Assembly: GCA_023416575.1 (NCBI GenBank)
Contig: JAEZHL010000177.1
Span: 1 to 12,888, forward strand
Origin: Pseudomonadota bacterium
GTDB lineage: Bacteria; Pseudomonadota; Alphaproteobacteria; Rhizobiales; Hyphomicrobiaceae
Direction of reading: 5' to 3'
Length of the DNA: 12,888 nt
In this document: positions 1 through 7,212 of the stretch, in pieces
Layout of the letters: the number at the start of each line of letters is the position of its first letter
Position numbering within the stretch: the first letter of the stretch is position 1
Position numbers and translations under genes: made by a program
The notes under the pieces: generated by a model
What the model saw: only the letters and a program-made list of their open reading frames with translations
What the model was told of the DNA's origin: nothing
The model's database searches: none

Positions 1-48
1 TGGGAAGCCATGGGGCGGGCAGCATTGCCGGGGGATGAGAAGGCCTGA
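1..48 (+). CDS. nuoC: NADH-quinone oxidoreductase subunit C, 3' end (partial)
   Basis: The first 48 bases read in frame 1 as WEAMGRAALPGDEKA followed by TGA. The ending LPGDEKA is the usual C terminus of alphaproteobacterial NuoC, where it follows a conserved FDFLSPWE stretch, and the fragment begins at the W-E of that motif. NuoC is the 30-kDa-type hydrophilic subunit that sits next to NuoD and NuoB near the quinone site of complex I. The separate stop codon before nuoD shows that this organism does not have the fused NuoCD found in E. coli and its relatives. The rest of the gene lies outside the window. The call depends on a 15-residue tail and on position just before nuoD. Confidence 0.85.
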   Translation, partial: WEAMGRAALPGDEKA

Positions 49-104
49 GGGCGGCAAGCACGCCTGAGAAACCGACGCGGTTTGCCATTCGCTCGAGAAA
101 TCAA

Positions 105-1295
105 ATGCCAGAAACCGACATCAGACCCTTCACCATCAACTTCGGGCCTCAGCATCCTGCGGCGCACGGCGTGCTGCGGCTCGTGCTCGAGCTCGATGGC
201 GAGGTCGTCGAGCGCGTCGATCCGCATATCGGCCTGCTGCACCGCGGCACCGAGAAGCTGATCGAATCGCGCACGTATCTGCAGAACATCGGCTATTTCG
301 ACCGGCTCGACTACGTCGCGCCGATGAACCAGGAGCACGCGTTCTGCCTCGCCGGCGAGCGGCTTCTCGGGCTGACGGTGCCGTACCGCGCCCAGCTGAT
401 TCGCGTCCTCTATTCGGAGATCGGCCGGCTTCTGTCGCATCTCCTCAATGTCACGCCGCAGGCCATGGACGTCGGCGCGCTGACGCCGCCGCTGTGGGGC
501 TTCGAGGAGCGCGAGAAGCTGATGGTCTTCTACGAGCGCGCCTCGGGAGCCCGGATGCATGCCAAGTACTTCCGATTCGGCGGCGTGCATCAGGACTTGC
601 CGCCGGAGCTGATCGAGGACATCGCCAAGTTCTGCGAGACCCATCCCAAGGTGCTCGACGACATCAGCGATCTCGTCATCGAGAACCGCATCTTCAAGCA
701 GCGCAACGTCGACATCGGCGTCGTCTCGCTGGAGGACTGCTTCGAGTGGGGCTTCTCGGGCGTGATGCTGCGCGGCTCCGGCGCCGCCTGGGATCTGCGC
801 AAGGCGCAGCCCTACGAGTGCTATTCCGAGATGGAGTTCGACATCCCGGTCGGCAAGAATGGCGACAACTACGATCGTCAGGTCATCCGCATGGAGGAGA
901 TGCGCCAGTCGGTGCGCATCATGAAGCAGTGCTGCGAGAAGCTGCTCTCCGCCGCGGGGCAGGGGCCGCACGTCGCCGATGATCTCAAGGTGGTGCCGCC
1001 AAAGCGCGCCAAGATGAAGCGCTCGATGGAGGCGCTCATCCACCACTTCAAGCTCTACACCGAAGGCTTCCACGTGCCGGAAGGCGAGGTTTACGCCGCA
1101 GTCGAGGCGCCAAAGGGCGAGTTCGGCGTTTACCTGGTCGCTGACGGCAGCAACAAGCCCTATCGCTGCAAGATCCGCGCGCCGGGCTTCGCGCACCTGC
1201 AGGCCATGGACTTCATGAACCGCGGCCACATGCTGGCTGACGTTTCGGCGATCCTGGGCTCTCTCGACGTCGTGTTCGGAGAGATCGACCGGTAG
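105..1295 (+). CDS. nuoD: NADH-quinone oxidoreductase subunit D (49-kDa type)
   Basis: NuoD (396 aa) is the 49-kDa-type subunit of the complex I peripheral arm. It belongs to the [NiFe]-hydrogenase large-subunit family but has lost the metal site, and it forms much of the ubiquinone-binding pocket with NuoH and NuoB. The GPQHPAAHGVLR motif (residues 14-25) contains His21, and RLDYV contains Tyr70. By counting against the bovine subunit these match His59 and Tyr108, the residues thought to hold the quinone head group. Further family blocks are DVGALTPPLWGFEEREK, GGVHQDLPPELI, SGVMLRGSG, IHHFKLYTEGFHVPEGEVY and the C-terminal VFGEIDR. Length is typical. The start matches the family N terminus, although only a weak GAGAAA lies upstream (95-100). 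It follows nuoC after 56 bases; a palindromic repeat and an extra gene separate it from nuoE. Confidence 0.98.
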   Translation: MPETDIRPFTINFGPQHPAAHGVLRLVLELDGEVVERVDPHIGLLHRGTEKLIESRTYLQNIGYFDRLDYVAPMNQEHAFCLAGERLLGLTVPYRAQLIRVLYSEIGRLLSHLLNVTPQAMDVGALTPPLWGFEEREKLMVFYERASGARMHAKYFRFGGVHQDLPPELIEDIAKFCETHPKVLDDISDLVIENRIFKQRNVDIGVVSLEDCFEWGFSGVMLRGSGAAWDLRKAQPYECYSEMEFDIPVGKNGDNYDRQVIRMEEMRQSVRIMKQCCEKLLSAAGQGPHVADDLKVVPPKRAKMKRSMEALIHHFKLYTEGFHVPEGEVYAAVEAPKGEFGVYLVADGSNKPYRCKIRAPGFAHLQAMDFMNRGHMLADVSAILGSLDVVFGEIDR

Positions 1296-1321
1296 CAGCG
1301 CGCGTTCGGCTATAACGGCCC

Positions 1322-1363
1322 TCATCCCGGATCTGTCGTCGCTCGCTTTCCTGTCCGGGATGA
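1322..1363. repeat. Perfect 10-bp inverted repeat after nuoD
   Basis: TCATCCCGGA at 1322-1331 is the exact reverse complement of TCCGGGATGA at 1354-1363, with a 22-base spacer. In RNA this gives a stable GC-rich stem-loop starting 26 bases past the nuoD stop. No run of T follows, so it does not look like an intrinsic terminator. Short palindromes with TCATCCCGGA-type arms and GCTCGC-rich centres are, from memory, common dispersed intergenic elements in Hyphomicrobiales genomes, and this one (centre includes GTCGCTCGCTTTC) fits that pattern. It may protect the 3' end of the upstream transcript or lower read-through. The repeat is seen directly; membership in a repeat family and any role are inference. 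Confidence 0.75.
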
Positions 1364-1393
1364 CACGGCAGGTGGTCAGAACGGGAGGTCAGA

Positions 1394-1798
1394 GTGGGAC
1401 AGCGTGGCCGGGAGCAGCTGAAGAGTGCCGTCCTCTGGCTCTCCATCGCGACCGGCATCGTGCTGGTCCTGATCGGCGTGCGCTTCCTGCTGATGCCGGA
1501 GGCGGCCGCAACCTTCTTCGGAATCGATCGGCGTAACCCCGGTTTCGCGCCGCATGCTGCGATCGCCTTGCGCGATTTCTGGCTCGGGCTGTTGCTGATC
1601 GCCTTTGCCGTGCTCAGGGACTGGCGCGCGGTTGCCCTATGGTTGGCGCTCGGCACGCTCGTCTGCTTCGGCGATGCCGTGATCGCGGCGACTTCGGGCG
1701 GCCGCTGGGTGTCTGTGCTGTTCCATGCCAGTTCGGGGCTATTCTGTGGCCTGTTGGCGACAGCAGCGTGGCGACTTGCTGGCCGGCCTGTGGCCTGA
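1394..1798 (+). CDS. Small four-helix membrane protein, DUF4267-like
   Basis: This 134-aa protein is predicted to be an integral inner-membrane protein with four hydrophobic helices at about residues 12-34, 58-74, 78-100 and 106-127. Its layout resembles DUF4267-family proteins: a short basic N terminus, TM1 followed by a P-x-x-A-x-x-F-F-G-I segment (35-44), an R-D-F-W-L-G-L pattern entering TM2 (60-66), and a G-D in TM3 (93-94). That assignment is from pattern memory and is tentative; the function of the family is unknown. The start is GTG at 1394, preceded by a strong GGGAGG (1383-1388) five bases away; no ATG lies near. It sits between nuoD and nuoE on the same strand, so it is probably co-transcribed, but no residue links it to complex I. 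It is not a core subunit and may be a passenger gene. Confidence 0.75.
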   Translation: MGQRGREQLKSAVLWLSIATGIVLVLIGVRFLLMPEAAATFFGIDRRNPGFAPHAAIALRDFWLGLLLIAFAVLRDWRAVALWLALGTLVCFGDAVIAATSGGRWVSVLFHASSGLFCGLLATAAWRLAGRPVA

Positions 1799-2039
1799 GT
1801 GAGGCACCGGAATGCACACGACCGCCCAAAACGTTGTTATCGGCCCGTTGCTGCAATTGGTCATAGGGTGTCGACTTAACTTGCGGCCGGCACGAGCCTG
1901 CTGCATAAGAGCAGCGCTTGCGGGGTGGGACCACGCGTCACTGGAAATGCTTGCTGTTACGGCGGACTCTACCCCGCCGGGCGCGCAGTCCTTGCGATCG
2001 TGAGCCCAGTCCTGACGAACTCCTTGGAACCGAGCTGCC
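1799..2039. other. Intergenic stretch before nuoE, no convincing gene
   Basis: These 241 bases lie between the DUF4267-like gene and nuoE. Several short overlapping frames cross it, but none has a clear ribosome binding site or recognisable protein. Base composition is lower in GC than the nuo genes (70 of 120 bases at 1801-1920, about 58%, against 40 of 60 in nuoG at 4861-4920). A weak promoter-like pair, TTGCGG at 1881-1886 and CATAAG at 1904-1909 with a 17-base spacer, could allow separate transcription of nuoE onward, but it matches consensus poorly. No terminator is evident. Confidence 0.5.
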
Positions 2040-2657
2040 ATGGCCGTCCGACGCCTCGATCCGAACCAGCCTGCCAGTTTTGCTTTCACGCCGGAGAACC
2101 TGGCCTGGGCGGAAGCGACCATTGCCAAGTATCCGGCAGGCAAGCAGGCTTCCGCCGTCATTCCGCTGCTGTGGCGTGCCCAGGAGCAGGAGGGCGGCTG
2201 GCTCCCGGAGCCGGCGATTCGCTATATCAGCGACATGCTCGGGATGGCCTATATCCGGGTGTACGAGGTCGCGACGTTCTACACGATGTTCCAGCTGTCG
2301 CCGGTGGGCCGCAAGGCGCACGTCCAGGTGTGCGGCACGACACCTTGCATGCTGCGCGGGTCGGAGGAGATTCGTGAAGTCTGCCGGCGGCGCATTCACC
2401 CGGAGCCGCATCATCTCTCCGAAGACGGGGATTTCTCCTGGGAGGAGGTCGAGTGCCTCGGCTCGTGCGCCAATGCGCCAATGGTGCTGATCGGCAGCGA
2501 TACCTACGAGGATTTGACGCCGGAGCTGTTCGAGAAGGTTCTCGACGGTTTCCAGAAGGGTGAGCCGCTGAAGCCCGGGTCGCAGACAGGGCGGCAGGCA
2601 TCTTGCCCCGCGGGTGGCCCCACCACCCTCAAGGACATCATCAAGGCGGGCGACTGA
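2040..2657 (+). CDS. nuoE: NADH-quinone oxidoreductase subunit E (24-kDa type)
   Basis: NuoE (205 aa) is the thioredoxin-fold 24-kDa-type subunit of the NADH-oxidising module. It holds the [2Fe-2S] cluster N1a next to the FMN on NuoF. Its ligands are visible as Cys98 and Cys103 (CGTTPC), then Cys139 and Cys143 (CLGSC). An N-terminal helical part (about 18-90) carries the family blocks ASAVIPLLWRAQEQ and EVATFYTMFQL. It is longer than the E. coli protein because of a C-terminal tail from about residue 172 rich in Pro, Gly and Lys, which is normal in alphaproteobacteria. The start MAVRRLDPNQPASFAFTPEN matches alphaproteobacterial NuoE, although upstream Shine-Dalgarno matches are weak (GGAA at 2026-2029). 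It is 26 bases ahead of nuoF. Confidence 0.97.
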   Translation: MAVRRLDPNQPASFAFTPENLAWAEATIAKYPAGKQASAVIPLLWRAQEQEGGWLPEPAIRYISDMLGMAYIRVYEVATFYTMFQLSPVGRKAHVQVCGTTPCMLRGSEEIREVCRRRIHPEPHHLSEDGDFSWEEVECLGSCANAPMVLIGSDTYEDLTPELFEKVLDGFQKGEPLKPGSQTGRQASCPAGGPTTLKDIIKAGD

Positions 2658-2671
2658 CGCCACAGACGACC

Positions 2672-2677
2672 GGAAGG
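2672..2677 (+). promoter_or_regulatory. Ribosome binding site fixing the nuoF start
   Basis: GGAAGG lies six bases before the ATG at 2684. It supports that start over an ATG at 2603 in the same frame, which lies inside nuoE and would add 27 residues unlike any NuoF N terminus. Confidence 0.75.
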
Positions 2678-2683
2678 TACGCG

Positions 2684-3970
2684 ATGCTCGCGGACAAGGA
2701 TCGCATCTTCACCAACATCTACGGCTTCGCCGACTGGCGTCTTGCCGGTGCCCGCGCGCGCGGCGCTTGGAGCAACACCAAGACGCTGATCGAGATGGGG
2801 CACGAAGGCATCATCGACGAGGTCAAGAAGTCGGGGCTGAGGGGGCGCGGCGGCGCCGGCTTCCCGACCGGCCTCAAGTGGTCGTTCATGCCGAAGAACG
2901 ATTCCCGGCCCAGCTATCTGGTCGTCAACGCCGACGAATCTGAGCCGGGCTCGTGCAAGGACCGGGAGATCCTGCGGCATGAGCCGCATATGCTCATCGA
3001 GGGCTGCCTCATCGCCAGCTTCGCGATGCGCGCCCACACCTGCTACATCTACGTGCGCGGGGAGTTCATCCGCGAGCGGGAGCGGCTGCAGGCGGCGATC
3101 GACGAGGCCTACGAGGCCCGCCTGATCGGCAAGAACAACATCCACGGCTGGGATTTCGACTGCTACGTCCATCACGGAGCGGGCGCCTACATCTGTGGTG
3201 AGGAGACGGCGCTGCTCGAAAGCCTCGAGGGCAAGAAGGGCATGCCGCGGCTGAAGCCGCCGTTCCCGGCCAACGTCGGGCTCTATGGCGCGCCGACGAC
3301 CGTCAACAACGTCGAATCGATCGCCGTGGTGCCGACCATCCTGCGGCGGGGCGCCACCTGGTTCGCAGGTCTCGGCAAACCCAACAACACCGGCACCAAG
3401 CTGTTCCAGATCTCGGGCCACGTCGAGCGGCCTTGCGTGGTGGAAGAGGAAATGGGCATTCCGCTGCGCCAGCTCCTCGAGGAGCACGCGGGCGGTGTGC
3501 GCGGCGGCTGGAACAATCTTCTGGCGGTCATTCCAGGCGGCTCGTCGATGCCACTTCTGCCGGCCTCGATGTGCGATGACCTGACCCTCGATTTTGATAC
3601 GCTGTCGAAGCTGAAATCGGGCCTCGGCACGGCCGCGATCATCGTCATGGACAAGTCGACCGACATCGTGAAGGCGATCACCCGCATCGCCTACTTCTAC
3701 AAGCACGAGAGCTGCGGTCAGTGCACGCCCTGCCGCGAGGGCACGGGCTGGATGTGGCGGGTGCTGCAGCGCATGGCACGCGGCGAGGCGCAGAAGCGCG
3801 AGATCGATCTGCTGTTCGACGTCTCCAAGCAGATCGAGGGCCACACGATCTGCGCGCTCGGCGATGCGGCGGCATGGCCCGTCCAGGGGCTGCTGCGGCA
3901 CTTCCGGGACGAGATCGAGGCACGCATCGATCGCTACCAGGCGGCTGGTCAGCGGGTTGCGGCGGAGTAG
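2684..3970 (+). CDS. nuoF: NADH-quinone oxidoreductase subunit F (51-kDa type)
   Basis: NuoF (428 aa) binds NADH and FMN, takes the hydride from NADH and passes electrons to cluster N3. The glycine-rich nucleotide-binding loop GRGGAGFPTGLKW is at residues 54-66, followed by NADESEPG at 82-89. The FMN and NADH region GAGAYICGEETALLE spans 165-179. The [4Fe-4S] cluster N3 ligands are Cys344, Cys347 and Cys350 in ESCGQCTPC, plus Cys390 in GHTIC. The length is typical for alphaproteobacterial and mitochondrial 51-kDa subunits. The start MLADKDRIFTNIYG fits the family and has a good ribosome binding site, so an in-frame upstream extension inside nuoE was rejected. It acts with NuoE and NuoG as the cytoplasmic dehydrogenase module, and the three genes are adjacent in that order. 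Confidence 0.98.
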   Translation: MLADKDRIFTNIYGFADWRLAGARARGAWSNTKTLIEMGHEGIIDEVKKSGLRGRGGAGFPTGLKWSFMPKNDSRPSYLVVNADESEPGSCKDREILRHEPHMLIEGCLIASFAMRAHTCYIYVRGEFIRERERLQAAIDEAYEARLIGKNNIHGWDFDCYVHHGAGAYICGEETALLESLEGKKGMPRLKPPFPANVGLYGAPTTVNNVESIAVVPTILRRGATWFAGLGKPNNTGTKLFQISGHVERPCVVEEEMGIPLRQLLEEHAGGVRGGWNNLLAVIPGGSSMPLLPASMCDDLTLDFDTLSKLKSGLGTAAIIVMDKSTDIVKAITRIAYFYKHESCGQCTPCREGTGWMWRVLQRMARGEAQKREIDLLFDVSKQIEGHTICALGDAAAWPVQGLLRHFRDEIEARIDRYQAAGQRVAAE

Positions 3971-4008
3971 GTGAGCGATCGCAGGCGCCCTCAGGGCTGA
4001 CCGGGTTT

Positions 4009-4015
4009 GAGAGAA
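4009..4015 (+). promoter_or_regulatory. Ribosome binding site fixing the nuoG start
   Basis: GAGAGAA lies five bases before the ATG at 4021. The same frame stays open back to 3721 inside nuoF, but that extension shares no similarity with NuoG and the ferredoxin fold begins at the 4021 start. Confidence 0.65.
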
Positions 4016-4020
4016 CACGA

Positions 4021-6120
4021 ATGGCGAAACAACTCATCATCGACGGTCAGCTGATCGAGGTCGAGGACGGCCTGACGCTGATCCAGGCTTGCGAGCAGGC
4101 GGGGGTCGATATCCCGCGGTTCTGCTACCATGAGCGGCTGTCGATCGCCGGCAACTGCCGCATGTGCCTCGTCGAGGTCGTCGGCATGCCGAAGCCGATC
4201 GCGTCCTGCGCCATGGGCGTCAACGATCTGCCGCCCAACAAGGATGGCAGCCCCAAGGTGATCAACACCGGCTCGCCGATGGTCAAGAAGGCGCGCGAAG
4301 GGGTGATGGAGTTCCTGCTCATCAACCACCCGCTCGACTGCCCGATCTGCGACCAGGGCGGTGAGTGCGACCTGCAAGACCAGGCGATGGCCTTCGGGTT
4401 CGGCGGCTCGCGCTACCAGGAGAACAAGCGCGCGGTCGAGGAGAAGTACCTCGGGCCGCTGACCCGCACGTACATGAACCGCTGCATCCACTGCACGCGC
4501 TGCGTCCGCTTCATGACCGAGGTGGCGGGCGTCGAGGAGCTCGGTGCCATCGGCCGCGGCGAGGACATGGAGATCACGACGTATCTCCAGCGGGGCATGT
4601 CGTCCGAGCTGTCGGCCAACGTCAACGACCTGTGCCCCGTCGGCGCGCTGACGCACCGGCCGTGGTCGTTCCTGCTGCGGCCCTGGGAGCTGCGCAAGAC
4701 TGAATCGATCGACGTCATGGATGCCCTCGGCTCGGCCATCCGTGTCGATGCCCGTGGCCGCGAGGTCATGCGCGTTCTGCCGCGCAACAACGACGCGGTG
4801 AACGAGGAGTGGATCTCCGACAAGACGCGACACGTGGCCGACGGCCTGCGCACGCAGCGGCTCGACCAGCCCTATGCGCGCAAGGATGGCCGGCTGGTTC
4901 CCGTCGATTGGAACGAGGCGCTGCAGATCGCTGCCGAGAAGCTGAAATCGGCCAATCCGCAGAAGGTCGGCGCCATTGCCGGTGATCTGGCGGCCGCCGA
5001 GGAATTGTTCGCGCTGAAGGACCTGCTGGGCCGCCTCGGCGTCGTCAATTTCGACTGCCGGCAGTACGGCGAGGCGCTCGATCCCAGCCTCGGCCGCAGC
5101 AGCTACCTGTTCAATTCGACCATTGCCGGCATCGAGGACGCTGATGCGATCCTCATCGTCGGCGCCAACCCGCGCATCGAGGCGGCGGTTCTCAACGCGC
5201 GAATTCTCAAGCGCTGGCGCCGTGGCGGCCTGTCGGTCGGTCTCATCGGCGAGGCGCTCGACCTGACCTATCCCTACGACCATCTTGGCGCTGGTCCGCA
5301 GACGCTCGCCGAGGTGGCCGCCGGAAGCCACTCGTTCATGAAGGTGCTGGCGGAAGCCCAGCGGCCGATGGTGATCGTCGGCAGCGGTGCGATCGCGCGC
5401 CCGGATGGGGCAGGGGTGCTGGCACTTGCGGCTTCGATCGCGCTCGCTGCGATGAAGGGCAAGGAGCCGGGCTGGAACGGTTTCAGCGTGCTCAACATCG
5501 CGGCCTCCCGCGTTGCCGGCCTGGACCTCGGCTTCGTGCCCGGCAAGGGCGGTCGCGGCGTTGCCGAGATGCTGCGCGGCGACATGGAGGTCGTCTACCT
5601 CCTCGGCGCCGACGAGATCGACATGAACGGCCTCGGCGATGCATTCGTCATCTACCAGGGCACGCATGGTGATGCCGCGGCTCATCGCGCCGACCTGATC
5701 CTGCCGGCTGCGGCCTACACCGAGAAGACCGGCACCTACGTCAACCTGGAGGGGCGCACCCAGATGACGGCCCGCGCCGTCTTTGCACCGGGTCAGGCGA
5801 AGGAGGACTGGACGATCCTCAGGGCGCTGTCACCGCTCGTCGGTCATGTCCTGCCCTACGACAAAATTGGCGCGCTGCGCGCTGCGATGTACAAGGCCGC
5901 GCCGTCGCTCGCGCGCATCGGCAGCGTGAGCCCCGAGGGCCTGCAGGGCGTCGAAGCCCTTGCCAAGCGCAAGGGGTCGGTCGGCAGCGCACCGTTCAAA
6001 TCACTCGTGAAGGATTTCTACCTCACCAATCCGATCGCCCGCGCTTCCGCGATCATGGCCGAGCTGAGCCGCCTCAAGGCGGCCGCCGGGTCGGGACGCG
6101 CGGCCGAGGCGGCGGAATAG
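4021..6120 (+). CDS. nuoG: NADH-quinone oxidoreductase subunit G (75-kDa type)
   Basis: NuoG (699 aa) is the largest subunit of the dehydrogenase module and carries electrons from NuoF towards NuoI. An N-terminal ferredoxin-like domain (about 1-78) holds [2Fe-2S] N1b on Cys35, Cys46, Cys49 and Cys63. The next domain holds [4Fe-4S] N5 on His103, Cys107, Cys110 and Cys116, and [4Fe-4S] N4 on Cys155, Cys158, Cys161 and Cys205. From about residue 218 it resembles a molybdopterin oxidoreductase that no longer binds the cofactor, with VGANPRIEAA at 380-389 and YTEKTGTYVNLEGR at 566-579. The cysteines for the extra N7 cluster of E. coli and Thermus are absent, as in mitochondria. The C-terminal NPIARASAIMAE block is typical of alphaproteobacteria. 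Just after Cys205 the usual LTSKPYAF reads LTHRPWSF, which is unusual. The start was moved 300 bases inward from the longest frame. Confidence 0.97.
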   Translation: MAKQLIIDGQLIEVEDGLTLIQACEQAGVDIPRFCYHERLSIAGNCRMCLVEVVGMPKPIASCAMGVNDLPPNKDGSPKVINTGSPMVKKAREGVMEFLLINHPLDCPICDQGGECDLQDQAMAFGFGGSRYQENKRAVEEKYLGPLTRTYMNRCIHCTRCVRFMTEVAGVEELGAIGRGEDMEITTYLQRGMSSELSANVNDLCPVGALTHRPWSFLLRPWELRKTESIDVMDALGSAIRVDARGREVMRVLPRNNDAVNEEWISDKTRHVADGLRTQRLDQPYARKDGRLVPVDWNEALQIAAEKLKSANPQKVGAIAGDLAAAEELFALKDLLGRLGVVNFDCRQYGEALDPSLGRSSYLFNSTIAGIEDADAILIVGANPRIEAAVLNARILKRWRRGGLSVGLIGEALDLTYPYDHLGAGPQTLAEVAAGSHSFMKVLAEAQRPMVIVGSGAIARPDGAGVLALAASIALAAMKGKEPGWNGFSVLNIAASRVAGLDLGFVPGKGGRGVAEMLRGDMEVVYLLGADEIDMNGLGDAFVIYQGTHGDAAAHRADLILPAAAYTEKTGTYVNLEGRTQMTARAVFAPGQAKEDWTILRALSPLVGHVLPYDKIGALRAAMYKAAPSLARIGSVSPEGLQGVEALAKRKGSVGSAPFKSLVKDFYLTNPIARASAIMAELSRLKAAAGSGRAAEAAE

Positions 6121-6130
6121 GACGGCAGCC

Positions 6131-7195
6131 ATGACGGCAACGCAAATCTGGTGGGACTACGGCTGGCCGCTGACGATCATGCTGGCGCAGGGCTTGGCTC
6201 TGCTCGTGGGCCTGCTGCTCGTCATCGCCTACCTCCTCCTGATGGATCGCAAGGTCTGGGCGGCGGTACAGATGCGGCGTGGCCCCAACGTGGTTGGGCC
6301 CTTCGGCCTGCTGCAATCCTTTGCGGACCTTCTCAAGTTCGTGCTCAAGGAGCCGGTGATTCCGTCCGGCGCGGACCGGGCGCTGTTCCTGCTGGCGCCG
6401 CTTGCCACCGCGACCTTTGCGCTCGCCGCCTGGGCCGTCATCCCGCTCAGCGAGGACAGCCTCGGCCGCTGGGTCATCTCCGACATCAACGTCGGTATCC
6501 TCTACATCTTTGCCATCTCGTCGCTCGGCGTCTACGGCGTCATCATGGGCGGCTGGGCCTCGAACTCGAAGTATCCGTTCCTCGGCTCACTGCGGTCTGC
6601 GGCGCAGATGATCTCCTACGAGGTCTCGATCGGCTTCGTGCTGATTACGGTGTTGCTCCTTGTCGGCTCGCTCAACCTGACCGACATCGTCAACTCGCAG
6701 CGGAACGGCATCGGCACGCTGGTCGGCCTGCCGAATACGTTCCTCGACTGGAACTGGCTGGTCCTGTTCCCGATGTTCGTCGTGTTCTTCATCTCGGCGC
6801 TGGCCGAGACGAACCGGCCGCCGTTCGACCTGCCGGAAGCCGAATCGGAGCTCGTGGCGGGCTACATGGTCGAGTACTCCTCGACGCCGTACCTGCTCTA
6901 CATGCTCGGCGAGTACGTCGCGATCACCACCATGTGCGCGCTGACGACGGTCCTGTTCCTGGGTGGCTGGCTGCCGCCGGTGCAGGTGATGCCCTTTACG
7001 CTGGTGCCGGGGATCATCTGGTTCCTGCTCAAGCTGGTGTTCGTTTTCTTCATGTTCGCAATGGTGAAGGCCATGGTGCCGCGTTACCGTTACGATCAGC
7101 TCATGCGCCTCGGCTGGAAGGTGTTCCTGCCACTGTCCCTGGCGATGGTGCTGATCGTTGCCGGTGTCCTTCACTACGGCGGCCTTGCCCCATAA
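6131..7195 (+). CDS. nuoH: NADH-quinone oxidoreductase subunit H (ND1 type)
   Basis: NuoH (354 aa) is the ND1-type membrane subunit that anchors the peripheral arm, forms the entry of the quinone channel with NuoD and NuoB, and links quinone chemistry to proton pumping. It has about eight hydrophobic helices. Family signatures are MDRKVWAAVQMRRGPNVVGP (38-57), the block around LLKFVLKEPVIPSG (67-80), GGWASNSKYPFLGSLRSAAQ (140-159) with SYEVSIGF just after, and the acidic cytoplasmic loop AETNRPPFDLPEAESELVAG (225-244), whose Glu and Asp residues line the coupling channel. The D in MDRK stands where many homologues have ERK; Asp is also known there. It begins 10 bases after the nuoG stop with only a weak upstream GGAA, so it may depend on coupled translation. 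Length and both ends are typical. Confidence 0.98.
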   Translation: MTATQIWWDYGWPLTIMLAQGLALLVGLLLVIAYLLLMDRKVWAAVQMRRGPNVVGPFGLLQSFADLLKFVLKEPVIPSGADRALFLLAPLATATFALAAWAVIPLSEDSLGRWVISDINVGILYIFAISSLGVYGVIMGGWASNSKYPFLGSLRSAAQMISYEVSIGFVLITVLLLVGSLNLTDIVNSQRNGIGTLVGLPNTFLDWNWLVLFPMFVVFFISALAETNRPPFDLPEAESELVAGYMVEYSSTPYLLYMLGEYVAITTMCALTTVLFLGGWLPPVQVMPFTLVPGIIWFLLKLVFVFFMFAMVKAMVPRYRYDQLMRLGWKVFLPLSLAMVLIVAGVLHYGGLAP

Positions 7196-7212
7196 GGCCG
7201 GAGTGATCTGAG

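Noticed and set aside
1322..1363. Intrinsic terminator after nuoD
   Set aside because: The stem is strong, but the loop is long (22 bases) and no T-run follows the right arm.
1812..2003. Possible 63-residue gene between the DUF4267-like gene and nuoE
   Set aside because: No clear ribosome binding site, no recognisable pattern, and overlapping frames of similar quality cross the same bases.
2504..4018. Long minus-strand frame of 504 codons opposite nuoF
   Set aside because: Same reason: it mirrors nuoF, has low-complexity composition and matches no family I recognise.
3971..4020. Short hairpin GCCC-TCA-GGGC between nuoF and nuoG
   Set aside because: Only four base pairs, expected by chance in GC-rich DNA, and no T-run follows.
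3991..5685. Long open frame of 564 codons on the minus strand, opposite nuoG
   Set aside because: It is the complement of a strongly conserved gene in GC-rich DNA, where long antisense open frames arise by chance. It is rich in Arg, Ala, Asp and His and has no recognisable domain.
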